Below, piece by piece: positions 1 through 10,982 of a stretch of DNA of 64,000 nt. Source of the stretch: Takashimella koratensis (lineage: Eukaryota > Basidiomycota > Tremellomycetes > Trichosporonales > Tetragoniomycetaceae). Every line of letters starts with the position of its first letter. Position 1 is the first letter of the stretch. The position numbers and the translations under genes were made by a program. The notes under the pieces are model-generated. The model did no database searches, was not told where the DNA came from, and saw nothing but the letters and a program-made list of their open reading frames with translations. The stretch is taken from NCBI GenBank assembly GCA_003116875.1, contig BCKT01000008.1:186001-250000 (forward strand). The letters run 5' to 3'.

Positions 1-162
1 ACAAAGCCGGTCGGGCAAGGGTAAAGTCGTAGGTCCGCAGGTTGGTCATGCAGGTTTGAGAACGACACGTACGCACGTAAGCTGTATGGGACGGTGGGAC
101 GGATAATGGTCGATTACAGAGCACGATGACGGAGCAGATTGTTGGGCAAGAGAGCCGGGTCA

Positions 163-176
163 ACTTAAATAGATAA
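163..176 (+). promoter_or_regulatory. Possible TATA-like element of the GST gene
   Basis: An A/T-rich stretch (TTAAATAGATAAA) stands out in otherwise GC-rich sequence about 70 bp before the upstream in-frame ATG at 241 and 190 bp before the ATG at 364. Its position fits a core promoter element. Nothing else in bases 1-240 is recognisable. Confidence 0.35.
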
Positions 177-363
177 ACTTGGTCCGCGGTAATCCCCCCT
201 CGTCCCTCACCCCCCACGTCTTCATACTTTCACCCAGTGGATGCTCTCAGCGCGACTTCCTAATCGCCTGCTTTGCACTCGTACCGTACTCCTTCACCGT
301 TCACTCCCACCACCCCACCTCACCCACTCAACCCACCCACTTCGTACCCGCGCCCAATCCACC

Positions 364-1651
364 ATGTCATTCACCTTCCAGCTCCCTGAATCCGCTTCCA
401 CCCTCCCTTCCCCACCCAAGCTCCACCTGTACACCGTTGGGACACCCAACGGCTACAAACCCTCGATCCTCCTCGAAGAGCTTCGTGCAGCATACCCTAC
501 CAACCCCGAGCTCAGCTACGATTTCGCACTCCTCAGTTTCGCAAAGAATGATCAAAAGGGCCCAGAGTTTTTAAAGATTAATCCAAATGGAAGAATCCCA
601 GCGCTCGTCGATGATAATCAAGGAGGACATAATGTTTTCGAGTCGGCAAGTATCTTGCTCTGGTTGACGGAGAACTATGGTGAGTTGATGTCAAAGAGGA
701 GGTGGGAGTGCATGGAAGCGGGAAGGGATGGAAAGGCGAAGGGGAGCGTAGGATGTCTACCGGAAGAGGAGGAGACTGATGAGATACAGACAAGGAGAAC
801 AAGTTTTGGTTTGACGACCCGATTCTCAAGTCCAAGGCGCTCAGCTGGATCTGTGAGTCGGCACGAGACGCTCTTCTCCCTTTGGTATTTTCCTTCAGAG
901 AGACCCATCCCGATCCCCTTGTCCGACACCCTGTTCTTTGGTGTTCATTGCCGATCCGTCACTGACATACGACAGTCTTTGCCCACGGCGGTGTCGGACC
1001 CATGCAGGGGTGAGTCTCTCAACCTTCTACCTACGTCCATGACCTCCTGGCCGATCTTCACTATCCATCCACACTGAGGCCCAGAGGACCCCCTGTGAAG
1101 AGAACATCCGCCAATCTCGCTGACACTATCCACAGCCAGTCGAACCACTTCTTCCGCTACGCCCCAGAGAAGATCCCCTACGGTATCAAGCGATACCAAG
1201 ACGAGACAGCGAGGCTTTACTCGGTTCTCGAGGATGGGTTGAACGCCGGAAAGGGAGAATGGCTCGTTGGTGACAAGTTCTCCGTGGTTGACATTAACGG
1301 TGAGTCAAGGTCTGACGAATCTCTTATCCCTACGATCCACACGTTTCTGCACCCTTCTAGTCTCGAAGCAACCTCTTCCTTCTTAGGACAGTACCTGTGG
1401 TGTCGCCGTTCCCTCTCCAGAGACGGTTGCTGACGAGATCGCCACTAGTCTTCCCCTGGGTCCGCTCCTACGCGTGGGCGGGAATCGATATCACCCCCTT
1501 CCCGAAACTCGCAGCCTGGATTCAGCGAATCGAATCTCGTCCCGCAGTCTACGCGGGTCTTGGTATCCCGACTCGTGGGAAGAAGTTGACCAAAGAAGAA
1601 GAGGAAGAGAGGGCCGCAGAGGCTAGGAAGTGGATCCTCCCTAGCAAGTAG
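364..1651 (+). CDS. Ure2-like glutathione S-transferase
   Basis: Five exons (364-679, 790-852, 976-1009, 1136-1299, 1449-1651) give 259 aa; all introns are GT-AG and phases close. The N-terminal thioredoxin-like half has the LYTVGTPNGYKPSILLEEL segment (about residues 21-40), the I-P-A-L-V turn, and E-S-A-S-I-L-L-W-L that binds glutathione in this family. The C-terminal helical half has the D-K-F-S-V-V-D-I motif and ends in a Lys/Glu-rich tail. This is the layout of fungal Ure2p-like GSTs, cytosolic enzymes of glutathione conjugation or disulfide reduction; the substrate cannot be told. An in-frame ATG at 241 would add 41 residues rich in Arg and free of Asp and Glu, so a mitochondrial isoform is possible. 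The 364 start matches the usual family length. Confidence 0.9.
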
Positions 1652-2081
1652 GTCGTTGAATATGACACAGCGACTGGGATGGGGTACGGAAGAGTGCGCA
1701 GGTATATTTGCTTCGATGAATCATCTCGAAAGAAGGGTATGGATATGTGAGATTACAATGCATCGATGCAATGAGTACAGAAGAGATCGTTATAGTGTAC
1801 AGTACATGTGTTGAGCAGGACCGGCAGGTTGGCCTCAGCGGGACTTTGGTCTCCTGAACGTCGCGTGGTGGTTTTTTGGTTGTTGACCATAACGACGACA
1901 ACTATCGGGCCTGCCGTTGTCGTGCTCTTCGTCGCCATAGCCACACACCCCCAGCTCAACCTCGCTCGACGAGCCTGCTGATTCCTCCTCGGCCTGTACG
2001 TGAACAACAATCTGCCGCCGCGGCCGCCTCCTCCACCCTCGCCAACGCTGATATCGATGTCGCAAACTCACTGCCCACAGC
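1652..2081. other. Convergent 3' intergenic region
   Basis: This lies between the GST stop and the ATG12 stop. Open frames exist on both strands, but none has a recognisable domain, a convincing start or splice structure. It most likely holds the two 3' untranslated regions. Confidence 0.5.
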
Positions 2082-2929
2082 TCATCCCCAGGCCTGAATA
2101 TTACTGTAGTTGACAATTAAGTGACCCTCGGTTCCAAAACACTTGAACAGGTTGCCAACGGTATCATCCGGGGCAGGTGCGAACGCGCCGTTGATGTATG
2201 TGAACTGAGACATTAGGTTGTGTCCGATATCGTGCCGAGCTCGCGTCCATTGCACTGGGAGCGAGGTGCGGAGAGACAAGGTGTAGGGGTGAGAGGGAAA
2301 GGGGAAAGGGGAGAGGTACGACTTACTAGAGGATCACCAGGTTTCAATCCCAGTTGACCACGGAGGAAGACGATGACGGCCTGAAACCGGTTCCCAGCAG
2401 TCACTTTGAAGACATTGTTCTTCATGATGGGTGCCGAACCGATGGACTTGAACCGGACGACGACTGTGAAGCGAGCGAGCGGCGTGCGCGTGCGAGGGTA
2501 TCAGAAGGAAACAGGAGGTACGGGTAGGAAGAGCGACGCGGGAGGGAAGAAACGTGACGATGAGTCGGAAGAGGACCCGAGCGTAGTGAATACAGAAGAC
2601 GAAGGGTGTAAGACGGGTGTAAAGCGGTTGGAGCAAGACGAGAAAGGGGTCAACACCGTCTACAGACTTCTTGAGCGCAGAGAACGGTTAGGAAATAAAC
2701 TCACCTTTCGACGCATCCTTGACTTTGTACGTCTCGAGTGCGCCAAGCGCGTCTGAGTGGGTCAGCAAAGTGTGGAACAGTATACTGGGACAGGGTGGAA
2801 GGGTATTGCGTAGTTGAAGAAAGCGATAGGAGGTGAAAGGTCATCGTTGTCGTCGTCACGGCCGCACGGACCGAGCTGGTGGGAGACCACGATGTATGTA
2901 CCTTGTAATGTCGACTTGGAGGCCGACAT
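2082..2929 (-). CDS. ATG12: Ubiquitin-like autophagy protein ATG12
   Basis: Four exons on the minus strand (2902-2929, 2705-2752, 2327-2463, 2082-2204) encode 111 aa. The protein has the [11 protein letters not shown] block, an N-R-F-Q-A-V-I-x-F-L-R helix, the F-T-Y-I-N-x-A-F-A-P segment and the C-terminal C-F-G-T-E-G...Q-A-W-G. The last residue is the Gly that Atg7 and Atg10 activate and join to Atg5. The conjugate acts in Atg8 lipidation on the phagophore. The N-terminus before the ubiquitin fold is very short, about 20 residues, compared with other Atg12 proteins. The first coding exon is only 28 nt and the second intron (2464-2704) is unusually long at 241 nt. The start is the only ATG that joins in phase. 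Confidence 0.92.
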
Positions 2930-3398
2930 GGAGTGTAGAGGCGGGCAAGTAACGCCGAGAAGGCGACAACGAAACGAGGATGAATGTAGTAAGATAGACC
3001 ACACGCGATGGTCTGGGAGGTCTCGGTAGGATGGGCTAGGCGATGGAGGATGGAGGATGGGGGATGGAGGATGTGACGGAGGATGCAGTCGGTGGCCACT
3101 GGGGCTGAATGAAATGTGAAATCATGACAGTTCGGGTATTCAACCGTCTCGGAGTCTTCTCGTTCCTTGTACTTGACCATAACCCACCCTCCGCAACCAC
3201 AATCACGAGAAACGAGGTAACGTCGGGGATACCAGTAACGAGCAGAGAGGACTGAGACCTCGCGAGACCGATTAGCGAGCAGCCCGTGTACACGCGATTC
3301 ACCACCGCCAAGTACAACCTTCACTCCGTCGGCGAACACTAGAACGCACAACTCAACCCCTCGTCGACTCTGTTCACGATCATCTACAGTCTACAGTC
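2930..3398. promoter_or_regulatory. Divergent upstream region of ATG12 and the PEX14-like gene
   Basis: The region separates two divergent starts. At 3040-3085 it has a short tandem array of GGATGGA-type units (five imperfect copies). No coding potential with family similarity was seen. Promoter function is inferred from position only. Confidence 0.45.
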
Positions 3399-4370
3399 AT
3401 GTCCACCTTTACCCCGTCTACCCCTTTATCGACACTTATCATCCGCCTCACCCGCCTTGTCGCCTTGATCGTCGGCACGTCCTCCCTCTCCGCCTTGGTC
3501 GTATCCACTTTCCTCCTCCCGCTCCTCTCCGCGGCGGTCGGGGCCCGACTTGCCCTCGCTAAGCCGCAGTTGGAAAGGTGGAAGAGCATCGTAGAAGGGT
3601 TGAAGAAGGTACAAAGCCTGCAGGGGAGGGTGGGAGGTGAGAGGAAGGGAGGGCAGGGCGAGAATAGGGTAGAGGTAGAGGGAGAGGAGGGGGAGGAAGG
3701 CCTTGAACCGAGTCGAACACCAACACCGACGCCAGCTGCTACACCTATCCCAACAGCTCTAGACGCGGCGGTACCAACATCCCAAACGCCTACACAAACT
3801 CCATCACTATCCGCCCTAACTCTTTCATCCGACCCTCTCTCCTCAGCCTCTCTCTTCCCAGTCCCTTCGCGTCCACCTCTCGCACCCACTCCCTCTCTTG
3901 CCCCACTCACAACCTCTCTTCGCGCCCTCGCCGATGCCCGGGGATCCACAAGCACGACGCGGACGTCGCTTCTGTCTACGGTCGAAGGGTACACGGCGGC
4001 TCTTCATCGAGAGCTGTTCGTCTCGCGTGGGTTGGGAGGATGGGGCGGGGGAGGTGCAAGTGGAGGGAGTTGGGGAGCGGGAGGTGGAGGTGGCTGGGGA
4101 GGAGGAGGAAGAGGTGTAGGTGGTGGGAAAGCGGGGAAAGGGAAAGGAGTAGGGCTGGGAACGTTGTCGGAGAACTTGGCAAGAGCTGGGGGCGTGGCCG
4201 GAGGAAACGAGATCTCTGACTTGGGAGTAGGAGTAGGAGCTGGACCAGGAGCTGGAGTGGGAACCGGGACTGGAATAGGAATCGGGACCAAGGGAGAAGA
4301 GTGGGACGCGGTGAGAAAAGAAGTAAGAGCAATCAAGGGGATGTTGTTGAATCGTCGTAATTTTTCCTAG
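3399..4370 (+). CDS. Putative peroxisomal membrane protein (Pex14/Pex33-like tail)
   Basis: A single uninterrupted frame encodes 323 aa. A hydrophobic segment at about residues 21-47 is followed by a basic stretch, a Pro/Thr/Ser-rich region with repeated T-P-T units (about 105-130), and a Gly-rich low-complexity region (about 210-300) with runs of G and W-G-G. The last 20 residues, V-R-K-E-V-R-A-I-K-G-M-L-L-N-R-R-N-F-S, resemble the conserved C-terminal motif I associate with fungal Pex14/Pex33 docking proteins. The canonical Pex14 N-terminal Pex5-binding helix is not visible. The assignment rests on one membrane segment and the tail, so it is weak; a lineage-specific membrane protein is the alternative. 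It is one of the few intronless genes here. Confidence 0.35.
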   Translation: MSTFTPSTPLSTLIIRLTRLVALIVGTSSLSALVVSTFLLPLLSAAVGARLALAKPQLERWKSIVEGLKKVQSLQGRVGGERKGGQGENRVEVEGEEGEEGLEPSRTPTPTPAATPIPTALDAAVPTSQTPTQTPSLSALTLSSDPLSSASLFPVPSRPPLAPTPSLAPLTTSLRALADARGSTSTTRTSLLSTVEGYTAALHRELFVSRGLGGWGGGGASGGSWGAGGGGGWGGGGRGVGGGKAGKGKGVGLGTLSENLARAGGVAGGNEISDLGVGVGAGPGAGVGTGTGIGIGTKGEEWDAVRKEVRAIKGMLLNRRNFS

Positions 4371-4692
4371 ACGCGGTCAAGAGTATGATTCGCGCCGTCG
4401 GAACGCAGACAGGCAGACAAGGAAGAGATTTCTCATGATTTTGACATGTACCGTATGCAGAATGCTAGTGTGCGTACAACAGAGCAAAGATTGAACATGA
4501 CTCGCTGGGGTGGGTGGTGGGTGGGTAAGAGTTATGGGTGGGAGAAATGAGGATGAGATTTGATCGAGTGTTTGTGAAGCGAGTATAACGGTGACAATGT
4601 CAAGATGGGCCGGCTGGGCAAAGTTGAAGACGACGTAGGATTGCAGGGAGGGATGGGAGGAAGCCAGTCTATCTGCACCGCTGGCTGAGTGC
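4371..4692. other. Convergent 3' intergenic region
   Basis: This lies between the PEX14-like stop and the FCP1 stop. It holds no supported gene and probably carries both 3' ends. Confidence 0.5.
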
Positions 4693-7600
4693 TCAGTCGT
4701 CTTGCGCGTCAACGCTTTCAAGGAGCTGCCAGACGGTTAGTTTACAACTAAGTGTCCAAGGCAGAAATTGTGGAATGACCAAGTTTGAACATGTTGGGAC
4801 TCACCATCTGTGCAAACTCGTCATCATCATCACCGTCTTCCGCGGCGTCAACTAAACTGGCCCCGTGCCCCTCCTCTGTCCCATCCACACCTTCACCGTT
4901 CTCACCCCCTTCATCCCCTTCACTTCCTCCCTCGGGATACGCCTGTACCTCGTCGTCCCCGCCTCCACCCCCACCCTCAACGACAAGCTCGACTCCACCC
5001 CCTCTTGTCCCGTTTCGAGAACGCACGACAAACCTATTCTCAGGCGGGACGTCATCTCCCCCAGCAGGAGGCAATAGCAACGCCCTTGGTCTCTTTTTGG
5101 GAGGTGACTCGGGACGCCTAACGACGAACCAAATACCACGGAAGAAAGAGACGAAATCAATGTTAGTCAACAAGCCAAGTGGAGTTGGATTCAGTGAAGT
5201 AAAGACAACGTACATGGGCGGAGAAGGGTCTTTGAAACTTTCAAGAGGGAGAGATTCTTCGTCTGCGTATCGTACGCGTTTCCGACCACTTGCAGATGCA
5301 GTGACGACTCTGTTGTGTCGATTCCGACAAGAGCGAGAAAGGAGTTGTGAGGAGGAAGGAAAAGGGGAAAGGGGGAGAGCAGTTAGCATAATCTTTTCAC
5401 ATTCGCAGACTTCACTCACGAGCCAGCATCACTTGCCCCATCATCCGTCGCATCATCCTCCCCATCCCCTTCTCCATCACCCTCGAAATCGCTCTCCCCT
5501 GCCCCGCGGAGGAACTCTTCCATCTCCCGATCGTCCTCTTCGTTCCATTCATGATCGTCGTTGTCCCAATCGACGTCCCCGAGTGGGTCTGGGTCTAGGG
5601 TGTCTTGAGTGTCCTGCTCGATTGCCACTCCTACTCCCACCCCCTCGCCGTCCCCTTCGCCTTGGTTCTGCTTCTCGATTACTTCTGATCTTGCCATTCC
5701 GTTTCTGACTCCATCTTCATCTCCAGATTGGGGGCCAGATTCGCCTCTCTCCTCGTCCACTGCTCCATCAGTCCTCGTCCCTTCCTCTGTCCTTTCCCCC
5801 ACCTCATTTCCCAACGTAACCCCCTCCCCACTTGCCATCTTGTTCTCCTTCTCCCCGGCCTCTTCAGAAGCGAGATACCCCCCCTCGTCCATCCTCTTCC
5901 ACCGTGCCATCGAATCCTGCAACCAACCCAACCAAACGACCTTGATCCCCATCCGAGTCGCACGCACCGTCTTCTCGGTCCCGTACGCGGCAGCGACGAC
6001 GTGCGTTACAGATGGCGTGAGGTCACGAACGCATCGCGCCCCGAAGGATTCGGCAGAAAGCCAGATATCGGATCTGTACTAGGTCAGCAAGTGGTACGGG
6101 GCGATCAAGAGGATTTAGCAAGAGATGGGTGGTTCGAGGGGAGTGCTCGTGGTTAAAAGAACTCACGCTTCAGGCTCCTGGTTACGAGGGATTACAGCAG
6201 AGAAAAGCACGACGCAGCCGTCGAGTACGCGCGACTTCAAATCGGGAATAATAAGCTAACCCCAACTCGTCAGCTTTTGCTCATAGTGCATGTATCTAAA
6301 CACCGCTACGACTTGGGACTCGCGCTCGGACACTATCAGCACTCACTTCGACGTCGCAGCCCAAGGGCAGAGGAGCACTCGCGTCTTTGTTCTGTCGAGC
6401 GTCGTAGGCGCGATAAAAGCCCTTATGGACTGTGGACAGGATCTACGTTGGCTCAAAGTCAGCATGACGCCCTGGCGGAGATTGGATTCAGACAACGTAG
6501 GGATACAACTCGCCTTGCCGATTCGGTCTAGTTCGTAGTCGTGTGCGTTGAGCAACGGTTTTCCACGTGGCGCAACCGAGGCTGACTCCTCTATACTTTG
6601 CTCATCGCCTTCTTTCCCTTCTTGCTCCCCTTCGACATTTGCTTCCCCATCTACCGTGACGTCGTTCTCCCTCTCCGTAGTACTCGCTTCCACAGCTTCA
6701 CCGCTCTCGTCTTTCTCCAGCTCCTGCTGCAACTTCGCTAATGGTCGAGCCTGACTCATCTCGTCCAACAACTTTGCGCGGATCGCCAGCCCTTCCTCAG
6801 TCGACGGCGCGTCCGTGCCTTCTAACGAATCTGGCAGCGGGGCAGGGGCCGATGAAGAAGGTAAGGAAGGTGGGGTCTCGGGTGGGGGAGAGGAGGCGGC
6901 AGCGCTAGAGTCGGGAGTAGCAGGTGGAGTGGTTAGAGAAGCGTGTGGTGATGTAGGCCCTGATTTGGGTTGAGGAGGGAGAAAGGCGCCGTTGATGTCT
7001 CCTATCCCGACGAAAAAGTCGTCTAAGGTAGTCGTAAGCACAAGACCGAGTCTGAGGTCGAACAGTGGTGGAAAAAGTTGTGTGAAGATGAGTGACACGT
7101 ACATGGGATGACCTTGACGAGATTTGGACAGTCGCCCCAGACATCAGACCGATCATCAATAACAACGACCATGCTATGATCAGTCGGGAAGAGCCTTATC
7201 AAGCTCTTTGAGCTCATACCTAAATCACCAGCGTCAACAAGTGATCTACCATGCAACTTCATAGTCGAAGAACCGGGCGTAAAGTGAGATACCGACACTA
7301 CTCACTACCACTCTCGTCTCGACTGAGGATCCGACCGCCAAAGATCTTCCCGTCCGGGTCGATGACGCGGCATATCGCGTCTGCGTACGATCGTGTTCCC
7401 ATGGTATATACGTGCAGCTCGTACAGCTTGGACATTGCGGTTAGGAACGGCTGAAGTCCTGGTCTAAGAACGGAAGAGAGTGACACGTTAGCTGGGACAT
7501 TGAGAGAGAAGTAGAGAGTATCAGATGTTGCTCGGAGTAAACTTACCTGGGCTTGGTGTAGTACCATCGCACAGGCTGGCTACCTGACCGCGAGCCGGGC

Positions 7601-8826
7601 GCAATATCGTCCGCTAGTTGAAACCTCGCGACGTCTTGAAGCGCGTCCGCGTTTGGGTTCTTTTCCTTCTGCTTTGCCTTGGCCTTGCTCGCTTTCGGTG
7701 ACCCTGGCGGAGTCGTTGTCTCCCCCTCGACTCGCTCGGCTCCTTCTTTCTTTACGTCTCCTTCTCCACCGTCTCCGCCATCTCCACTGCCACCACCGTC
7801 CTCAGAAGTCGGAACGACCGTCTCTCCCGCAGCCTCCTCAGCCCCGCTCTCTTCCTCGCTCGAGATCTCCGCCATCCATTCTCCCACTGTCGGGTCGACG
7901 GTCGTATGAATGATTGTTTGGTCAAGATCCACGATGAGTGATAGTCGTCGTGACCACAACAGCGTGTCCCTTGTTAGGGTCTCGAGACGACGCGCTTCCT
8001 ATAGAGAGCGCATCAGCGGGCGGGCATTGACGAGATGATCCTACTGTACCGGGCGCAAGGAGAGACTAGCGACTCACACTTGTTGAGACAGTCACGCCCA
8101 TCGCATCATGTGCGATCTCGAACCCCCCAGGATACCGTGATGGCCCGGCCTTCTCAGCAGGTCGAGTCATGTAATCGTCACTGAGCACAAAGATTAGCGA
8201 AGAATTCAAGGTCGCGTCTGTGATTGAGTCGCGCGGCAACACTACGATTCAAGAGGTGGAGAACAGCGGCTACGGTGGTATTCTGAATACAAGGCGATGG
8301 TGAAGAGAACGTACGTGGTCAAATCAGCTCCGCAGATCCCACACATCCCGTGTAGCTGAACTGGGTGAGTACAGGGCTGAGCGACCCGCACAACGGGTTT
8401 CCTACAAAATGAGTCAGCGCTGAGCTCTCATCTCCATTGGTTCCATCTCTCATGATCTCTTCCCAACGTATGCGCTTTCACCAGCACTGGATACACTGAG
8501 CACAGCAGTACTTACGAAGCATGTCGCTCCTCGATCACTTTCCCGGGCTTGATACCTTCTGCCCAGCCGTCGACCTCGCCTTCGATCGGACATTCCCAGC
8601 TACCAACCATATCGTTTCCCTCTACCCCACTCTCATCTGCTCCTGAGCCGACTGAATCGCTCGCACGGCGTGCTCGGTCCCGACGCGCTGAAGAGGAGAG
8701 GAAAGAGTACTCGAGCATCCGGTCGCCGCGCCGGACCGACTGGCCGGGGGAAACGAGCAGTCGCGTGAGCGTGATAGGCCATGGAAGGTCACCCGGAAGC
8801 GAGATGGGCGTCGGAGCGTCCCCCAT
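4693..8826 (-). CDS. FCP1: RNA polymerase II CTD phosphatase FCP1
   Basis: Thirteen exons (8516-8826, 8315-8401, 8078-8180, 7547-7998, 7306-7463, 7103-7219, 6514-7022, 6347-6442, 6167-6255, 5420-6073, 5214-5309, 4805-5117, 4693-4725) close in phase to 1005 aa. A biotinyl-like N-terminus leads to the H-P-V-Q-L-H-G-M-C-G-I-C-G segment (about 115-128). The FCPH catalytic motif D-L-D-Q-T lies at about 191-195, with the Y-T-M-G-T-R-x-Y-A and D-D-R-x-D-V-W blocks after it. A BRCT domain follows (about 612-705, with V-x-W-L-G-W-L-Q-D-S), then an acidic tail. FCP1 dephosphorylates the RNA polymerase II C-terminal repeat in the nucleus and recycles the polymerase; the acidic tail typically contacts TFIIF. 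Intron 7 (6443-6513) uses a GC donor (AAG/GCGAGT). Exon 7 carries a long low-complexity insert inside the catalytic region. Confidence 0.95.
6443..6513 (-). other. GC-AG intron in FCP1
   Basis: On the minus strand the donor reads AAG/GCGAGT and the acceptor ACGTAG/ATC. Using it joins E-L-D-R-I-G-K to I-L-S-T-V-H-K-G-F-Y, which is how other FCP1 proteins read, and keeps the frame through the remaining exons. No GT donor nearby gives a usable frame. Confidence 0.8.
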
Positions 8827-9185
8827 GGTGAAGACAGAGGGCTGAGGGGTGGGAAGGAGTAATGTGTGGTGGTGTGGATGTTGTAGGTGTACACAAGAAT
8901 GGAGGATGAGACAAAGACGAGACTGGAATGGAAGACTGAGATGAGAATGAGAGGGAAACAGGTCATTCAGAGTAACATTGGGTCGTATCAAAGGAAAAAT
9001 AAATCCCACCTCGGGCCCCCCCTCTCACCAACGTGGCTCGTCGTCACCGCCCTCGTCACATGCCATGTCTTGCTTGAGGACGAGAGAGCTACCAGCATAC
9101 CATCTACGCAACCACTATGCATGATGCTATCACCATTGACCCTTGAGTATATACAGACGACGTGTCACGCGACCCACCTCGTGTC
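8827..9185. promoter_or_regulatory. FCP1 upstream region and CWC2 3' end
   Basis: The spacer lies between two minus-strand genes. It contains no recognisable gene and should hold the FCP1 promoter and the CWC2 terminator. Confidence 0.4.
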
Positions 9186-10717
9186 TCAATCACTTTCATC
9201 GCCGCTCCCGTACCCACCCAATAACGCCGCCACTCCCTTCCCAGGTGCCGGTGTCGCTTTCGTACCGGCCCCACCTGCCTTGCGCGCCCTTTCCTCCTGG
9301 GCCTGCTTCCGCGTGAGCTCGGCGTAGTACTTGATATTGTCCAGCGCATCCCCACCAAGCAGACCACCGACGCTCTTCGACTCCACCGATACACCCCCGC
9401 TTGACCCGTTTGTTGGCCGCGAGCGCTTCGAGGGGCGCTCATCAATCTCCTCCGGGTACACTTCAGACGCATCTATTGGGTAAAAGTCCTCCTCATGGCC
9501 TTCCTCGAGCGTCCGGAGCGCGTGCGCAGCCTCGACAAGGTCCTCGTTGAGAGCGCGCGAGATCGCCTGTTGACCCTCTTCAACGATCCGGCGGTCTTCT
9601 TTCGCTTTTTCTCCTGGATTTGGGTCCTCGGTAGCCCACCTGAACGGCCATTGATATCAGCGTGGAACTCAAGATTTGATGTTGGGATATTGAAAATTAC
9701 ACTTACCGGATGTTCAAGATCTCGTCCATGTCGAGACTCTGGTTCGACATTGCCTCTTTGGCGAACTGCGCATTCACTTCGTATTTGAACGTGATGAAAG
9801 CCAATCCTCGGTTGTACAAGATGTTCCCTGTGTGACCAATGCATCAGCACGTTCTGCTTCCCAAGATCAAACACAATCAACACTCACATCGGATGATCTC
9901 ACCCCACTCGCCGAAATGGCGAAGCAGCGTCTCCTTCGTCTGATCCTTATCAGGGCTCTCTTGGATCTTGCCAATGTACAGCGTCCGGTTCGTTCGGTTG
10001 AAAGAACCAACACCGCCCATGTCGTCACGATACTCGGCGTGCTTCTCTCGCCCAAAGCAGTCCCTGGAGTGGTCGATGATTTGGTTGGCAAACGGCAGGC
10101 GGTGAAGAAAGTTGCACTCGTGACTGGGCATCGTCAGCCGGTGCGTTACAAAAAAACAAAAAGCTGTACATAGGCAGGTACTCACCCATATGGACAACAT
10201 CCTCGAGCAAAGAAGAGACAGCAGTATCGGTTCCCGGTCGCATCTGCCCGAGTGTATCCAGCATCACGAGTAATCACACACCGCGATTGCGACAATGTTT
10301 TGCTGGGAAACAACATGGTCAGATAACCTTGTCCCGCAAAGCAGTCGGAACATCTCAGGACATGCCAAGGTACTCACTTGTTGAGAGGATCTTCCTTGTC
10401 GCCGCCCGCCCATTTGTTGTACCAAACGTCTGCACGAGTCAGCACGGCATTCCTCTTGCACAGCCGCAGATACATCTCATCTATCCTTCCAGACCTTCCC
10501 AAGTACTTTCATCTGCTACCGTGTTTGGCGTATCTGTAGCTAGATGTTACCGTGAACCGCCCGACTCACTGTACTCTTTACCCGCCTGTGGTCCCTCGGT
10601 CTTGTCAATCTCGCCATGTTCGACCTGTTTCCTCGCGGGGCGGAGCTTGCGCTTGGGTGCGGCACTCGATCCCTCTGCTGTCTTTCCAGCGGATGTGACA
10701 GTGGTCGACTGGGACAT
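9186..10717 (-). CDS. CWC2: Pre-mRNA splicing factor CWC2
   Basis: Six exons (10570-10717, 10378-10429, 10186-10302, 9888-10123, 9707-9827, 9186-9639) encode 375 aa. In order there is a basic N-terminus, a W-Y-N-K-W-A-G-G torus start, a CCCH zinc finger (C-L-F-F-A-R-G-C-C-P-Y-G-H-E-C-N-F-L-H), an RRM with R-T-L-Y-I-G-K-I and A-F-I-T-F-K-Y, and then W-A-T-E-D-P-N-P. The C-terminus ends in an S-G-D-E-S-D tail. Cwc2 is an NTC-related protein that contacts U6 snRNA and helps shape the spliceosome active site. It shares a 265-bp divergent promoter with SKI2. All splice sites are GT-AG and phases close. Confidence 0.94.
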
Positions 10718-10982
10718 GGTGGGGACCCTATGTAAAGTAACGATGGATGGATGAGTGGATAGACAAGAGGAGATGGATCGAGGGGTGGTTCTAGAGAAAC
10801 ATGAATTGCTATCGCCAGTGCCCGGAGAGCAAATCCATCAGAGTTGTACTATTGTGCACACCTGCTCCCCCTGTGTCATCTTGTTCGAATTAGACACCCT
10901 CTCATCTCATCTCATCCCATCTCACTTCACTTCACCTCACCTACCGACAACATCTCTTATCCCACTCGTTCTCCTCAACACC
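10718..10982. promoter_or_regulatory. Divergent promoter of CWC2 and SKI2
   Basis: 265 bp separate the two start codons. Bases 10903-10945 next to the SKI2 start are a pyrimidine-rich tract of CTCAT and CTTCA repeats, the kind of CT-rich leader common before fungal start codons. No TATA box was seen. Confidence 0.5.
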
